64,000 bases of DNA from Streptomyces sp. NBRC 110028 (GCF_001417735.1 NZ_BBUZ01000025.1:124001-188000), one strand, 5' to 3'; shown: positions 1 through 8,460, numbered from the stretch's first letter. Program-made: numbers and translations. The notes: generated from the sequence alone by a model not told the origin.

Positions 1-629
1 GTGTTTTCCCAATGGCGTGCATCGGCGCAGTGCTGCCGGATGCCCTGCATCCAAACTTGCTCCTCCCTGGTCTTCGCGAGGTCTTGCTCGCGCAACTCTT
101 TCGCAAGGTCACGAGCCTTGGTCTCCACCTCGTCGGGTGTCCAGGTCAGGTCCCAGCGCAGGCGGCACCAGTCGTTCCGATGTTGAAACATTCGGGTGTC
201 CAGACGCTGCAATCCGTAAACGAGTGCCGCCTTTTGTAGCGCGCGGAACCATCCTGGAGTGCTCTTGCTCGTTCCACCCTCACTCTCGTTTCTCCTGCTC
301 TTGACCGCGCCAGTGAGTCGCTCTGCGTCCAGAATGCTGGGACCTACGCCTCCTGCGAGCACGGCTGCGTATGGTGACGCTATGAGGGCGCCCAGCAGCG
401 CAGCCAGCCCAGCTGTCAACAGGATGACCTGAAGAGAAGTGACGATGCTGGCTCGGGTGAAGGGCCGTAGACCCTTCCCTTGGCCGCGAGCCCAGAGCCA
501 TGCCCAGCCGCTAGGCAAAGCGACGATGAAGGCGACCAAGGCCCTCGCCCATGTGGACTGCTCGCCGACGACGGGAATCGCCAAGGACTCGTCGAGCATC
601 TGCCATGCCGTAGTTGCCACGACAACCAC
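1..629 (-). CDS. Membrane protein, 3' end beyond window (partial)
   Basis: An uninterrupted minus-strand frame enters from position 1 and begins after an in-frame stop just upstream of a GTG at 627-629; an ATG ten codons later (597-599) is an alternative start. The N-terminal part shows hydrophobic stretches compatible with three membrane segments: one right after the start, one around residues 27-45 and one around residues 62-88. A polar, charged cytoplasmic-type tail rich in Trp, Arg and Glu follows. I do not recognise the family. It is transcribed away from the portal gene and sits where a terminase would be expected in a phage head operon, so it is probably cargo or flanking DNA. No convincing ribosome binding site was found, so the start is uncertain. 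Confidence 0.55.
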   Translation of the reverse strand, partial: MVVVATTAWQMLDESLAIPVVGEQSTWARALVAFIVALPSGWAWLWARGQGKGLRPFTRASIVTSLQVILLTAGLAALLGALIASPYAAVLAGGVGPSILDAERLTGAVKSRRNESEGGTSKSTPGWFRALQKAALVYGLQRLDTRMFQHRNDWCRLRWDLTWTPDEVETKARDLAKELREQDLAKTREEQVWMQGIRQHCADARHWEN

Positions 630-775
630 CTTGATCCGCAGGCGCTACTACCTTTCTACGCGCAAGGGCAGCTTTCTTCCTGTTGTAGGCCCTGTGATCG
701 GCGACGCCGACGCCGATGGGACGGCCCACTAAGCTGGCATGCGGCGCGGGGCCAATCACCGGAGGACTGCCCCCG

Positions 776-2527
776 ATGAGCCTGCGCCAATTGGTGATCG
801 ACGCCTGGTCGTGGCTGAACTACAAGCCGGTGATGGCCGACGCTGGCCGTCCGGGCAGCCGCGCGTTCCCGGAGCTGGCCAAGACGTGGGTGCCACCACA
901 CGAGTTGCGGCGGCTGGCCGCGTACAAGGTGCTGGCGTCATATGACAACAACCAGGCCGGACAGCTTGCGGCGGCCGGTGGCGATGCGAGCGCGTTGGAG
1001 CGGCGGGAGCTGGGCGACGCGGCGAACCTCGTGGACACTGCGCTCGGCTACCTCCTCGGTTCAGAACAGAAGGTCGCGGTCGAGGGTGCGGAGCACGCTG
1101 ATGAGGTGACGCCAAGGCCCGGTGCGGTGGAGGCCGCCGCGGTGCAGGACCGGTTGCGGAAGTGGGCGGACAAGGAGCTGCTGACGTTCCGGGTGCAGCA
1201 GGCGGAGCGGGCGGCGGTGCTGCTCGGGGACAGCGTGATGGTGCTTGCGTGGAACCCGGAGAAGCAGCGGCCGACGCTGCGGGTCTACGATCCGGGGTTC
1301 TTCTTCCCGCAGTGGGGTGACGAGGACGAGGACTTTCCCAGCCGGGTGCATCTGGCGTGGGAGCTGCCGGCGGACGACGACGCCGGGCTGACGGCCAGGG
1401 TGCGTCGGGTGACGTACGAGCTGGGTCCGATCTCTGAGGACGGAGAGTCCGGCGAGGACGGTGCGGCGGCTGCTGGGCGGCGGTACCCGTGGGAGCCGGG
1501 CCGGACGTCCAATATGACGTGCTACCTCACCGACGCGGAGTGGCTGCTGGAGGACCTGAAGAACGGCGAGACCCTGGACCGGCTGCCGATGGACAAGGCC
1601 GCGTACCGGGTGCGGCCGGACGGCACGGAGCTGAACCGCCTGGATCTGTTGATCGACTTCGTGCCCGTGATCCACATCGCGAACACGATCCCGGACGGCG
1701 GGGAGCACTGGGGGCGCTCGATTCTCGCGCGGGTTCTGCAGGCACTCGACGAGCTCGCGGCCACCGACTCGGACAGCTCGGCCGCGTCGGCGACGACGGG
1801 CACGCCGATCATCGGGCTCGCGGGTGCGCGGCTGCCGGTGGACCGGGCGACGGGCAAGCCGCAGGAGCTTCAGGTGAAGGCCGGTGCAGTGTGGCAGCTC
1901 GGTGAAACGGGGCGGATGGATGCCCTGGACACGTCGCCGCAGTTGGCCGAACTGCGGGCGCGGGTGGATCACCTGCTGGAGCGGATCGCGGCCAACTCGC
2001 GGGTGACGGCGGCCGGGCTCGGGACGCTTGAGGCCACGGAGGTGCCGTCGGGGTACGCGCTGAAGCTGGCCCTGGGGCCGCTGGATGCGCTGATCGGGAT
2101 GATGCGGCTCGCCCGTGAGCACAAGTACCGGCTGCTGTTCAAGATGGTGCAGCGGCTGTACCAGGCCGGGCGGGCGGAGGGCTGGGCGGCCGGGGAGACG
2201 CTGCCGGCGAGGTTGGCGTGGGCGCCGCACACGCCGACGGACCGGGGCGCGGTGCTGGAGGAGGTCGTCAAGGCGTACGGGGCGGGGGTGCTGTCGCTGG
2301 AGACGGCGGTGGCGATGCTGCTGGAGGCCGGGTACCCGATCAAAGACGCCTCGCAGGAGGTTGAGCGGATCAGGGCGAAGGCAGAGCAGGAGGCAGCGGT
2401 ACGGATGGCGGAGGCCGCTGCTCGGCGCGGGCGCGAGGAGGGCGAGGACCAGGAGGAGGATGACGGGTCGGCGTCGGCCGGGGTGGGGAAGGTAAGCGAG
2501 CGGGAGCCGGTGGAGGCGGGCCGGTGA
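776..2527 (+). CDS. Phage portal protein
   Basis: About 583 residues. It would form the dodecameric portal ring at the unique capsid vertex, through which DNA enters and leaves. The assignment rests on length, position before scaffold and capsid genes, and the portal-like body: an early aromatic segment (SWLNYKP), a central region with conserved Tyr-Asp-Pro (RVYDPGFFFPQW), then a long helical C-terminal half ending in a charged tail rich in Glu and Arg. The ATG at 776 follows GGAGG at 761-765 and is preferred over upstream in-frame starts. It resembles SPP1-gp6-type portals of actinophages. No terminase gene precedes it in this window. Confidence 0.82.
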   Translation: MSLRQLVIDAWSWLNYKPVMADAGRPGSRAFPELAKTWVPPHELRRLAAYKVLASYDNNQAGQLAAAGGDASALERRELGDAANLVDTALGYLLGSEQKVAVEGAEHADEVTPRPGAVEAAAVQDRLRKWADKELLTFRVQQAERAAVLLGDSVMVLAWNPEKQRPTLRVYDPGFFFPQWGDEDEDFPSRVHLAWELPADDDAGLTARVRRVTYELGPISEDGESGEDGAAAAGRRYPWEPGRTSNMTCYLTDAEWLLEDLKNGETLDRLPMDKAAYRVRPDGTELNRLDLLIDFVPVIHIANTIPDGGEHWGRSILARVLQALDELAATDSDSSAASATTGTPIIGLAGARLPVDRATGKPQELQVKAGAVWQLGETGRMDALDTSPQLAELRARVDHLLERIAANSRVTAAGLGTLEATEVPSGYALKLALGPLDALIGMMRLAREHKYRLLFKMVQRLYQAGRAEGWAAGETLPARLAWAPHTPTDRGAVLEEVVKAYGAGVLSLETAVAMLLEAGYPIKDASQEVERIRAKAEQEAAVRMAEAAARRGREEGEDQEEDDGSASAGVGKVSEREPVEAGR

Positions 2528-2555
2528 CGCGGCCTCGGGGTGCGTTGAGCGGAGG

Positions 2556-3608
2556 TCAGCGCCAGATGCCGCGGGCGCGCATCAGGTCGATCTGGGGTTC
2601 GGTGACGTGCTCGCGGTATTCGGCGTGGTTGTACGGCGGGCGGTCGGCGTAGAGGTTGGCCGGGTAGATGGGCTGTTCGTAGAGGGTGGCGAACAGCTCG
2701 GTGCGCAGGTCCTTGGCCCAGTTGGTCCAGGCGGCGGTGGTGCGCTGGCGGCGGAGGGCGGGCAGGTCGATGGTGGCGGTGACGAAGGTGGCGACGCCGC
2801 CGTGGTCGAGGTGGCCGACGGTGCGGCCGGTGTAGTCGGTGATGGTGGAGTGGCCGCCGAAGAAGTCGACGCGCTGCACGTCGGCTCCGGTGTAGGAGGC
2901 CGGGTTGGGGGCGAGGACGTACATGGTGTTATCGAGGGCGCGGGCGCGGTTCTGGATATCGAAGGCGCCGGAAGCGACGCCGGGCAGCGGGTAGCTGGTG
3001 CGGTAGGCGATCTCGCATCCGCCGAGGGCGAGGCCGCGGGCGTTCTCCGGGTAGGACGCCTCGTTGGCCATCATGACGCCGAGGCGGCCGATGGCGGTGT
3101 CGGCAACGGGCCAGTACGCCTCGGGGGTCCGGCCGTAGAGGCGGGTCCACTGGTCGAGGACATCGTGTGGGCTGAGGCTGTGTTCCATGGGTGGCAGCGG
3201 GGCGAGCTTGTAGTGCCGCAGGACGATCTCGCCGTCGGGGTCGATGACGAATCCGACGTTGAAGTACCGGTCGGGGAAGGCCGGGTGGAGGGCCTTGGCC
3301 TGGGCCATGACGTGGATGTTGAACTCGCGGGCCCAGCGGCCGAGTTCTTGTGTTTCCGCGCCGGGAAGGCTGATGGCGCAGGTGCGGGCGTAGGTGGCGT
3401 GGTCGAGGTCGTGGATCTCGTCGGTGAAGCCCTGGAGCGCGCCTTCGGGCAGGGCGACCAGTCGGACGGGGTGGTCGAGGCCGCCGAGGGAGACGGCGGT
3501 GCGGGTGAGGGCGTAGAGGTGGTCGAGGTTGGTGGCGATGTCGTCGCGCTGCTGGATCTCGGTGATCTCCGGGATGAGCCCGACAGCGGTGTAGGGGTCG
3601 AGTGTCAT
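2556..3608 (-). CDS. Nitrilase-superfamily protein lacking the catalytic cysteine
   Basis: 350 residues, close to normal length for carbon-nitrogen hydrolases, which cleave non-peptide C-N bonds with a Glu-Lys-Cys triad. The Glu (LPEGALQGF, E55) and Lys (RHYKLAPLP, K134) motifs are clear. At the third motif the usual I-C-Y-D is replaced by MMANE (residues 179-183), so the nucleophile position (181) is Ala, while the following SYPENARGLAL block is well conserved. The ATG at 3608 is chosen because AAGGAGG lies 8 bases upstream. The gene is antisense to the head genes and sits between portal and scaffold, like a moron. It may be a non-catalytic binding protein or use different chemistry. The substrate cannot be told. 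Confidence 0.8.
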   Translation of the reverse strand: MTLDPYTAVGLIPEITEIQQRDDIATNLDHLYALTRTAVSLGGLDHPVRLVALPEGALQGFTDEIHDLDHATYARTCAISLPGAETQELGRWAREFNIHVMAQAKALHPAFPDRYFNVGFVIDPDGEIVLRHYKLAPLPPMEHSLSPHDVLDQWTRLYGRTPEAYWPVADTAIGRLGVMMANEASYPENARGLALGGCEIAYRTSYPLPGVASGAFDIQNRARALDNTMYVLAPNPASYTGADVQRVDFFGGHSTITDYTGRTVGHLDHGGVATFVTATIDLPALRRQRTTAAWTNWAKDLRTELFATLYEQPIYPANLYADRPPYNHAEYREHVTEPQIDLMRARGIWR

Positions 3609-3659
3609 GGGTGGTGCCTCCTTGTTCGAGGCCATCCTGTGGGGGCGGTCGGACAAGGG

Positions 3660-3692
3660 TTCGTGGCCGTGTCGGTGCAGGTGGCTACACTG
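3660..3692 (+). promoter_or_regulatory. Possible promoter for the scaffold-capsid operon
   Basis: The gap between the divergent nitrilase and scaffold genes holds a -10-like TACACT at 3687-3692 with only a weak -35 element upstream. Because the nitrilase gene interrupts the head operon on the other strand, the downstream head genes need a promoter here or read-through from the portal gene. This is inference from position plus the -10-like hexamer. Confidence 0.3.
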
Positions 3693-3727
3693 GCCGTCAG
3701 CGCGGGGGCGCGCTCTGGAGGAGATGT

Positions 3728-4435
3728 ATGGTCCGGCCCCTGCCGCCTCGCCGTCCTGTCGGCTACCGCCGTGACGGGCGGCCGATCTACCCGATTCTCG
3801 GTGCCTCGTCGGAGGACGAGACGAACGACCAGCTCGACGACGCCCCGGACGGCGGCGGCCAGGAGCAGCAGGTCACGGTCACTCAGGATCGGTTGGGCAA
3901 GATGCTCACCCGGGAGAAGGCGCAGGGTGAACGGGCTGCGATCAAGCGGCTGTTGGCCACGCTCGGGTTCGACTCCCCGAAGGCGCTCACTGAGTTCGTG
4001 ACCGCGCAGCGGGAGGCCGAGCAGGCCGCGCTGTCGGAGGTGGAGCGTCGGGAACAGGCGGCTGCTGAGCGGGAGTTGCAGGCCGCGCGTCGGGAGGAGC
4101 TGGCCGCCGAGCGGGAGAGGGCGGCGCTTCGCCGGGCCGCGCTGGTGGCGCTCGGCGCGGAGGGTGACGATCTGGTGGACGCGGAGCGTCTGCTGGCCGT
4201 GGACGACGAGGACGCGGACGAGGCGCAGATCCAGTCGGCGGCCGAGGCCCTGCGAGCCAGGCGTCCGGAGCTGTTCGGTGAGGTCCGCACTCCGGTGCCG
4301 GCCGCCCCCGCGGGAGCGCCGGCAGGGCGAGGCCCGACCCGTACGGCCCCGGTGTCCAAGCCCGGTTCGGCCGGGCTGGAGATGGCCAAGCGCCGTGGCC
4401 TGATCCCGGAGTTCAGCGACTCCGCCGCCCGATAG
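3728..4435 (+). CDS. Phage scaffolding protein
   Basis: 235 residues. Scaffolding proteins direct capsid shell assembly and are removed before or during DNA packaging. The middle third (about residues 60-150) is a long charged coiled coil rich in Glu, Arg, Ala and Gln (for example REAEQAALSEVERREQ). It is flanked by a low-complexity N-terminus and a Pro/Ala-rich C-terminus ending in a short basic helix (LEMAKRRGLIPEF), the usual capsid-binding tail. The ATG at 3728 follows GGAGGAG closely. Location between portal and capsid genes supports the call. Confidence 0.8.
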   Translation: MVRPLPPRRPVGYRRDGRPIYPILGASSEDETNDQLDDAPDGGGQEQQVTVTQDRLGKMLTREKAQGERAAIKRLLATLGFDSPKALTEFVTAQREAEQAALSEVERREQAAAERELQAARREELAAERERAALRRAALVALGAEGDDLVDAERLLAVDDEDADEAQIQSAAEALRARRPELFGEVRTPVPAAPAGAPAGRGPTRTAPVSKPGSAGLEMAKRRGLIPEFSDSAAR

Positions 4436-4542
4436 TCCGGGCCTCAGACCTTGGGGGACCACGCCCCCTGAACTTCGTGGACGGCATCGCCTCCGTGGGC
4501 GGTGTGCGGAATCTGACCGCAGCGTCCATGGAGACCAAGCAC

Positions 4543-4959
4543 ATGACCATCCAGCCCGTATCGACGTCCGAGTACACGACCGCCAACCGCGAGTGGCTGG
4601 CGTCCCTGCACGGCACCGACTCCGTCGACACGATCACCCTCGACCTGAACCTGTTCTGCGAGGGCACGCACTACGTGTGCGGCGACGGTTGCGACCCGTA
4701 TGGCCGGGTGCTGTCCGGTGTGCCGGTTGGCAGGGTCGCTGAGTCCGGCCTGTATGGCCCGTACGATCCGGAGGCGCACTGTGGCCGCCAGATCCTGCGC
4801 GGCTTCGTGATCGCCGAGGCCCCGTTCGCGCCGGGGCAGACCCGTGTTCCGGCCGCGCTGCTGTGGCATGGCGCGGTGAAGGCGTCGAAGGTGCCGGGCG
4901 GTATCGACGTGTCCCAGCTCGTGTGGCACCCGCGTGCCGCGCAGATCCGCTTCGTGTGA
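4543..4959 (+). CDS. Head decoration or head fibre protein
   Basis: 138 residues. It is small and beta-rich in appearance, with Gly/Pro-rich loops (VCGDGCDPYGRVLSG, LYGPYDPEA) typical of capsid decoration proteins that stabilise the shell. It lies 14 bases before the major capsid gene, the usual place for this protein. The ATG at 4543 is preferred over the ATG at 4528 because GGAGA at 4530-4534 gives good spacing. The exact family was not recognised, so the call is mainly positional. Confidence 0.6.
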   Translation: MTIQPVSTSEYTTANREWLASLHGTDSVDTITLDLNLFCEGTHYVCGDGCDPYGRVLSGVPVGRVAESGLYGPYDPEAHCGRQILRGFVIAEAPFAPGQTRVPAALLWHGAVKASKVPGGIDVSQLVWHPRAAQIRFV

Positions 4960-4973
4960 GCGGGGGCTGAGCT

Positions 4974-6023
4974 ATGACGATTCAGGACCTGCTCAAGGAC
5001 GTCTCGGTCATGGACCTGACGGCGTTCGCCAGGGCGATCCCGTCCCCGAAGGACTTCCTGCTCACCCAGACGATCTTCCCGACCGTGGAGATGCGTGAGG
5101 TGAAGTGGCGTACGAAGGACTCCGGCCGGTACGTCAACGTCGCCAAGTACCGGGCGTTCAACGCCTCGGTGCCGTTCGCGACCCGTGAGGCGTGGCAGAC
5201 GTCCCGAGAGGGTGCGCTGCCCGCGCTGGGCCAGAAGCTCGTCGTCTCCGAGCAGGAACAGATCCTGCTGGAGGCGTCGCACGGCTCGGATCAGGACCGG
5301 CTGATCGAGCTGCTGTACGACGACGTGGAACGGCACGTCGAAGCGATCCGGTCCCGGCTGGAGCTGGCCGCCGGCGACGTACTCGCGGACGGCCGGTTCA
5401 CGCTGGAACAGGAGAACGGCCTAACGCTGGAGGTGGACTGGAACGTCCCCGCCGAGAACATGCCGGTCGCCCGTATCCCGTGGTCGGACCCGGCCTCCGA
5501 CCCGATCGCGGACGAGCTGCGATGGATCCAGCACCTGGACGACATCGGCGCCCCGGAGCCTGAGCTGGTGATCACCAGCCGGAAGGCGTTCAGCTACCTG
5601 GCGGCGAACAACGCCTACCGGGCGGCCTACTACGGCAGCGTGAACCCGTCGACCACGCCGACGGCCACGCTCACGCCGCAGCAGATCAACGTGGTGCGCG
5701 GCAACTACAGCCTGCCGCCGATCCAGTTCTACAAGGCCCAGGTGCGGGTGGACGGCAAGCCCCGCAAGGTGCTGCCGGAGGACCTGTGGATTCTGGTGCC
5801 GCCGGAGCGGGAGAAGTGGGCGCAGACCATGTACGGGGTGACCGCGGAGGCCCTGGTGCTATCGCGTGGAACAAATCCGGAGATCATCCGGGAGGACGCC
5901 CCCGGCCTGATCATCACGCGCGGTGTCCAGGATGACCCCGTGCAGATCTGGACCAAGGGCGCCGCGGTCGGGATGCCCGTCATGCACACCCCGGACGCGC
6001 ACATCGTGGCGAAGGTCCTGTGA
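4974..6023 (+). CDS. Major capsid protein (phage capsid E-like)
   Basis: 349 residues, the shell subunit of the icosahedral head. The N-terminus (SVMDLTAFARAIPSPKDFLLTQ) and the block beginning FPTVEMREVKWRTKD match the pattern of lambda-gpE-type capsid proteins in actinophages. The conserved late motif around residues 260-285 (PEDLWILVPPEREKWAQ) and the C-terminal VGMPVMHTPDAHIVAKVL also fit. The preceding Shine-Dalgarno is weak, but the gene starts 14 bases after the decoration gene and overlaps the next gene by one base, so it is in an operon. Confidence 0.85.
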   Translation: MTIQDLLKDVSVMDLTAFARAIPSPKDFLLTQTIFPTVEMREVKWRTKDSGRYVNVAKYRAFNASVPFATREAWQTSREGALPALGQKLVVSEQEQILLEASHGSDQDRLIELLYDDVERHVEAIRSRLELAAGDVLADGRFTLEQENGLTLEVDWNVPAENMPVARIPWSDPASDPIADELRWIQHLDDIGAPEPELVITSRKAFSYLAANNAYRAAYYGSVNPSTTPTATLTPQQINVVRGNYSLPPIQFYKAQVRVDGKPRKVLPEDLWILVPPEREKWAQTMYGVTAEALVLSRGTNPEIIREDAPGLIITRGVQDDPVQIWTKGAAVGMPVMHTPDAHIVAKVL

Positions 6024-6322
6024 TGGCGGGCCGGGGGCGGCTGAAGGCCGCGGTCTACGTACAGGACCCGACCACGCGGGAGGAGTTGATCCTGCTGCCG
6101 GGAGACTACCCGGAGCCGGGGGTGGCCGCGCTGATCACCAACCCGGACGCGTGGGAGGAACCGCCGGACGACTGCGACGAGCCGGAAGAGACTGTCGTGG
6201 TGGAGAAGTTCGGGCCGTCCGGGAACAAGGACGGCGGCCAGGAGGAGACGGCTGGCACGGGCGGGGCGAGGAAGTCCCCGTCAAGGCGGGGCGCGGGTCG
6301 TTCCGCGTCCTCGTCGTCGTGA
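6023..6322 (+). CDS. Small head-module protein of unknown function
   Basis: About 99 residues, starting at the ATG that overlaps the capsid stop codon (TGATG). The first half is compact (VYVQDPTTREELILLPGDYPEPG). The second half is acidic, then ends in a basic Ser/Arg-rich tail that looks disordered. Proteins of this kind are common directly after the capsid gene in actinophages, but no function can be read from the sequence. Confidence 0.6.
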   Translation: MAGRGRLKAAVYVQDPTTREELILLPGDYPEPGVAALITNPDAWEEPPDDCDEPEETVVVEKFGPSGNKDGGQEETAGTGGARKSPSRRGAGRSASSSS

Positions 6323-6390
6323 CCATCTGGAGGCGGCCCGCCACCGGGAACAGCCCGGCGGCGGGCCGCACCGCGTGGAGGGAGTAGCGG

Positions 6391-6711
6391 GTGGACGAGT
6401 TCCAGCGGTCATGGCTGCTGGCGCAGATCGGGCCGGACACCGACCCGGCCGACCTGGAGCGCCGGTTCTTCCGACTGCGCTCGGTGCGCGCAGTTGCGCT
6501 GGAGGTGCTGGGCGAGCGGCGAGCGAAGCTCCTCGCGGACCCGCTGAAGGTCACCGTGGACGGGGTGGTGACCATGGACCTCCAGGAGAACTTGCGAGGG
6601 ATCGAGCGGCATATCGAAGTTGTACGGCAGGTGCCTGCGCCAGAGGACGAAGACGAAGCGAGCGAAACTCTGGCAGTGGCTAGGCTCGTGCCGACCCGCT
6701 GCTACAGATAG
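6391..6711 (+). CDS. Head-tail connector-like protein, C-terminus possibly altered by cargo junction
   Basis: 106 residues with a GTG start preceded by GGAGGGAG. The first 80 residues are helical and charged and fit the small head-tail adaptor that binds the portal after packaging. It is the last phage gene before the cargo; the next phage gene is about 40 kb downstream. The last residues (ETLAVARLVPTRCYR) look unlike the acidic stretch just before them, so the original C-terminus may have been replaced when the cargo arrived. That point is inference and needs an uninterrupted relative for comparison. Confidence 0.6.
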   Translation: MDEFQRSWLLAQIGPDTDPADLERRFFRLRSVRAVALEVLGERRAKLLADPLKVTVDGVVTMDLQENLRGIERHIEVVRQVPAPEDEDEASETLAVARLVPTRCYR

Positions 6712-6779
6712 CGCGCGGCTCTGGGGCCACGCCGGCGAGACACTGCAGCACTTCGTCTGTGCCTTGAGACCGCCCGAAG

Positions 6780-6805
6780 GCCGCGGGGGCAGGTGCCCCC
6801 GCGGC
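6780..6805. terminator. Strong hairpin terminator after the head module
   Basis: A perfect 12-bp inverted repeat (GCCGCGGGGGCA and its complement) with a 2-base loop lies at 6780-6791 and 6794-6805. There is no T-run, as is common for actinobacterial hairpin terminators. It stands between convergent genes (head connector on plus, small membrane protein on minus) and could stop both. Confidence 0.75.
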
Positions 6806-6818
6806 GTGTCTCACGGTT

Positions 6819-7061
6819 CTACGGCCAAGGCCAGTGGCCCCAACTCGCCGCCCCGAGTACCAGGGACGCAACTGCTGCACCCGTCACAATCGCGGGCGAG
6901 ATGTACACCGCGAAGACGGTGCGGCCGCCGATCAGCAGTTGTACGTTGGCGCGCCGTACATGGGCGGACGTCGACGATGGAGGCTCCGGGCCCCAGGCGT
7001 CATCCGCGGGGCCATCCCCGGGTGACTGCTGGCTGGAGCCTGTGCCATGGTGTGTACTCAC
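6819..7061 (-). CDS. Small single-pass membrane protein
   Basis: 80 residues from a GTG at 7061 preceded by GAAAGGA with proper spacing. A hydrophilic Ser/Pro-rich N-terminus of about 45 residues is followed by one hydrophobic segment near the C-terminus (FAVYISPAIVTGAAVASLVLGA). It ends just before the 6780-6805 hairpin. No family was recognised. It could belong to the cargo edge. A longer in-frame extension upstream lacks a ribosome binding site. Confidence 0.45.
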   Translation of the reverse strand: MSTHHGTGSSQQSPGDGPADDAWGPEPPSSTSAHVRRANVQLLIGGRTVFAVYISPAIVTGAAVASLVLGAASWGHWPWP

Positions 7062-7166
7062 CAGTTGTCCTTTCGCATGAGCAAGGCCGCCGTCTCCCTG
7101 GCCGCCAAACCTGAAGAAGACGGTGGCACGCGACACTCGGTCCCCCCGGGTTCGAGAGGACACAAA

Positions 7167-7200
7167 AGGGCCCCACCAGACCTAGGCATGGTGGGGCCCT
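7167..7200 (-). terminator. Rho-independent terminator downstream of the transporter gene
   Basis: A perfect 12-bp stem (AGGGCCCCACCA at 7167-7178 with its complement at 7189-7200) has a 10-base loop. Read on the minus strand it is followed by TTTT (7163-7167 region), so it is oriented to end transcription from the minus-strand gene at 7385-7906. The 184 bases between it and that gene show no further gene. Confidence 0.75.
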
Positions 7201-7384
7201 CATTGATGACGCGACCGTATCGGAGGGGCCAGGAGCGAGGCAAGTTGACCCTGCGACTCGTGCCCTGGCGTCAATGGCCAGATGTCCACGGGGGAGTTGT
7301 GCTGGTACTGCGCATGCACAGGTCAGTGCCACGCGGTGCCCACACCAGCACCCCCGATAACGTCGCCAACGGTGTTGAGGGTGA

Positions 7385-7906
7385 TCAGGCGCTCGCGCTC
7401 GCCTGCTTGCGGCGTCGAAGGAGGGCCAGCACGGCGATTGCAGCGAAGGTCATCCACGCCTTGCCGAGAATCTGGCCGGGCAGGTACTCGAAGGAACCGA
7501 AGGCCAACTTGAGGAAGAGGAGGCTGTCCGCGAGCAGGCCGACGGCGTTCGAGGCGAGCATCGCGATCAGCAGGCCGCGCTTCCGGAGGGGCTCGTAGAC
7601 GACGAAGTCCATTGTCTCGGCCACCGCGAAGGCGGCAGCTGAGGCGCCAGCCAGCGCCGGGTCAGCAAGGAAGTACGACAGGATGGTGCCGACGGCTATG
7701 GCCGCGAGAACAGCACCACGGCCAGCGGACTCACGGGCGAGGTCCCGAAGTACCAAGGCGAGACCCACCATGTAGACCCCGGCAGGGGCGACGTAGCCGA
7801 AGCCGACGGGGACGGCTCCGAAGTGGGTGACAGCAAGGTTCGCGGCAGGGATGGTGGCGACGTAGGCGACGAGGGTCGCGATACCGGCAGGGGCGGGGAC
7901 GTTCAC
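7385..7906 (-). CDS. VUT-family (YhhQ/QPTR-type) putative queuosine-precursor transporter
   Basis: 173 residues with about five or six hydrophobic helices. The body (AYVATIPAANLAVTHFG, YVAPAGVYMVGLALVLRDLARE, AVAETMDFVVYEPLRKRG, ASNAVGLLADSLLFLKLAFGS) is typical of the VUT/YhhQ family, whose Escherichia coli member imports the deazapurines preQ0 and preQ1. The GTG at 7906 is preceded by AGAAAGAAGA and is preferred over the longer hydrophilic extension to 8014. It is divergent from the dpdE-D operon and shares its upstream region. Together with queC-E-D and folE2 this suggests import of preQ0 to feed the Dpd DNA modification, but the family name alone does not prove the substrate. Confidence 0.8.
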   Translation of the reverse strand: MNVPAPAGIATLVAYVATIPAANLAVTHFGAVPVGFGYVAPAGVYMVGLALVLRDLARESAGRGAVLAAIAVGTILSYFLADPALAGASAAAFAVAETMDFVVYEPLRKRGLLIAMLASNAVGLLADSLLFLKLAFGSFEYLPGQILGKAWMTFAAIAVLALLRRRKQASASA

Positions 7907-8460
7907 GGTCTTCTTTCTGTTTCGGTGATGTGGCGGTTTGCGCCGATACCACGCCGTGGACGGACAGCGAGGCGAACGCCCAGACAGTACAACCCAGGCC
8001 ACTGACATCGGCACGGCTCGCGGCCTTGGAGACTCTGTCTGGGATTGAGTGCACTGCCGACGGCATATGCAGATCAGGGCACCATGAGTCGGCTACATCC
8101 GGGCGCACCAGAAAGCGCATCTCGACCATGCACTCGCAGGTCAGGCGGAGGTCGTTCCCCAGCGGTCTCGCGGTGGTCGTTGCTGTGCCCGGCTCGCTGG
8201 GATGACGGTGTCACATCTGAGCAAGACGTTGTTTCGGCCGTATTTGGTGGCGCGACGCATTTAGCGAACCAACCCGATAGGTCCATTTAGTCCCTAATGG
8301 GTGGGTGTGCGGCGACCGCAGACGGATGCCGCAGGGGCACCTACTATCCAGTATCGAAAATGCATACGAATTCGCGATCTACTCCGTCGACTGCGTTGTC
8401 AGTGGATGCGCTTAAGCTCGTGCCAGTTGTTAAATCAGCAGGTGGGGGGCGAGCAGAAGG
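7907..8460. other. 554-base divergent intergenic region between VUT gene and dpdE
   Basis: No credible gene was found. The stretch 8220-8450 is clearly more AT-rich than its surroundings and should hold the promoters for the dpdE-D operon and for the transporter. A loose inverted repeat of CCATT and AATGG surrounds 8283-8299 and might be an operator. No sigma-70 pair with good spacing was identified, and no preQ1 riboswitch class could be recognised by eye. Confidence 0.4.

Noticed and set aside
697..716. Short tandem GACGCC repeats before the portal gene
   Set aside because: Only two to three units of 6 bases in GC-rich DNA; no sign of an iteron array.
6709..6719. TAGCGCGCGGC shared with 60278-60288 (and TAGCGCGC near 46992), possible direct repeat at cargo borders
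   Set aside because: Only 8 to 11 GC-rich bases, overlapping stop codons, and the copies do not bracket the cargo symmetrically. Chance is the simpler explanation.
7149..7160. GGGTTCGAGAGG resembles a tRNA T-loop and could mark an attachment site
   Set aside because: The flanking bases do not pair as a T-stem, no CCA or acceptor stem is present, and no second copy was seen at the other cargo border.
7047..7598. 183-codon plus-strand frame across the terminator and the transporter gene
   Set aside because: Crosses a strong hairpin and is antisense to a clear VUT-family gene.
7907..8460. Possible preQ1 riboswitch upstream of the transporter or dpdE
   Set aside because: No recognisable preQ1-I, II or III pattern; the region is merely AT-richer.
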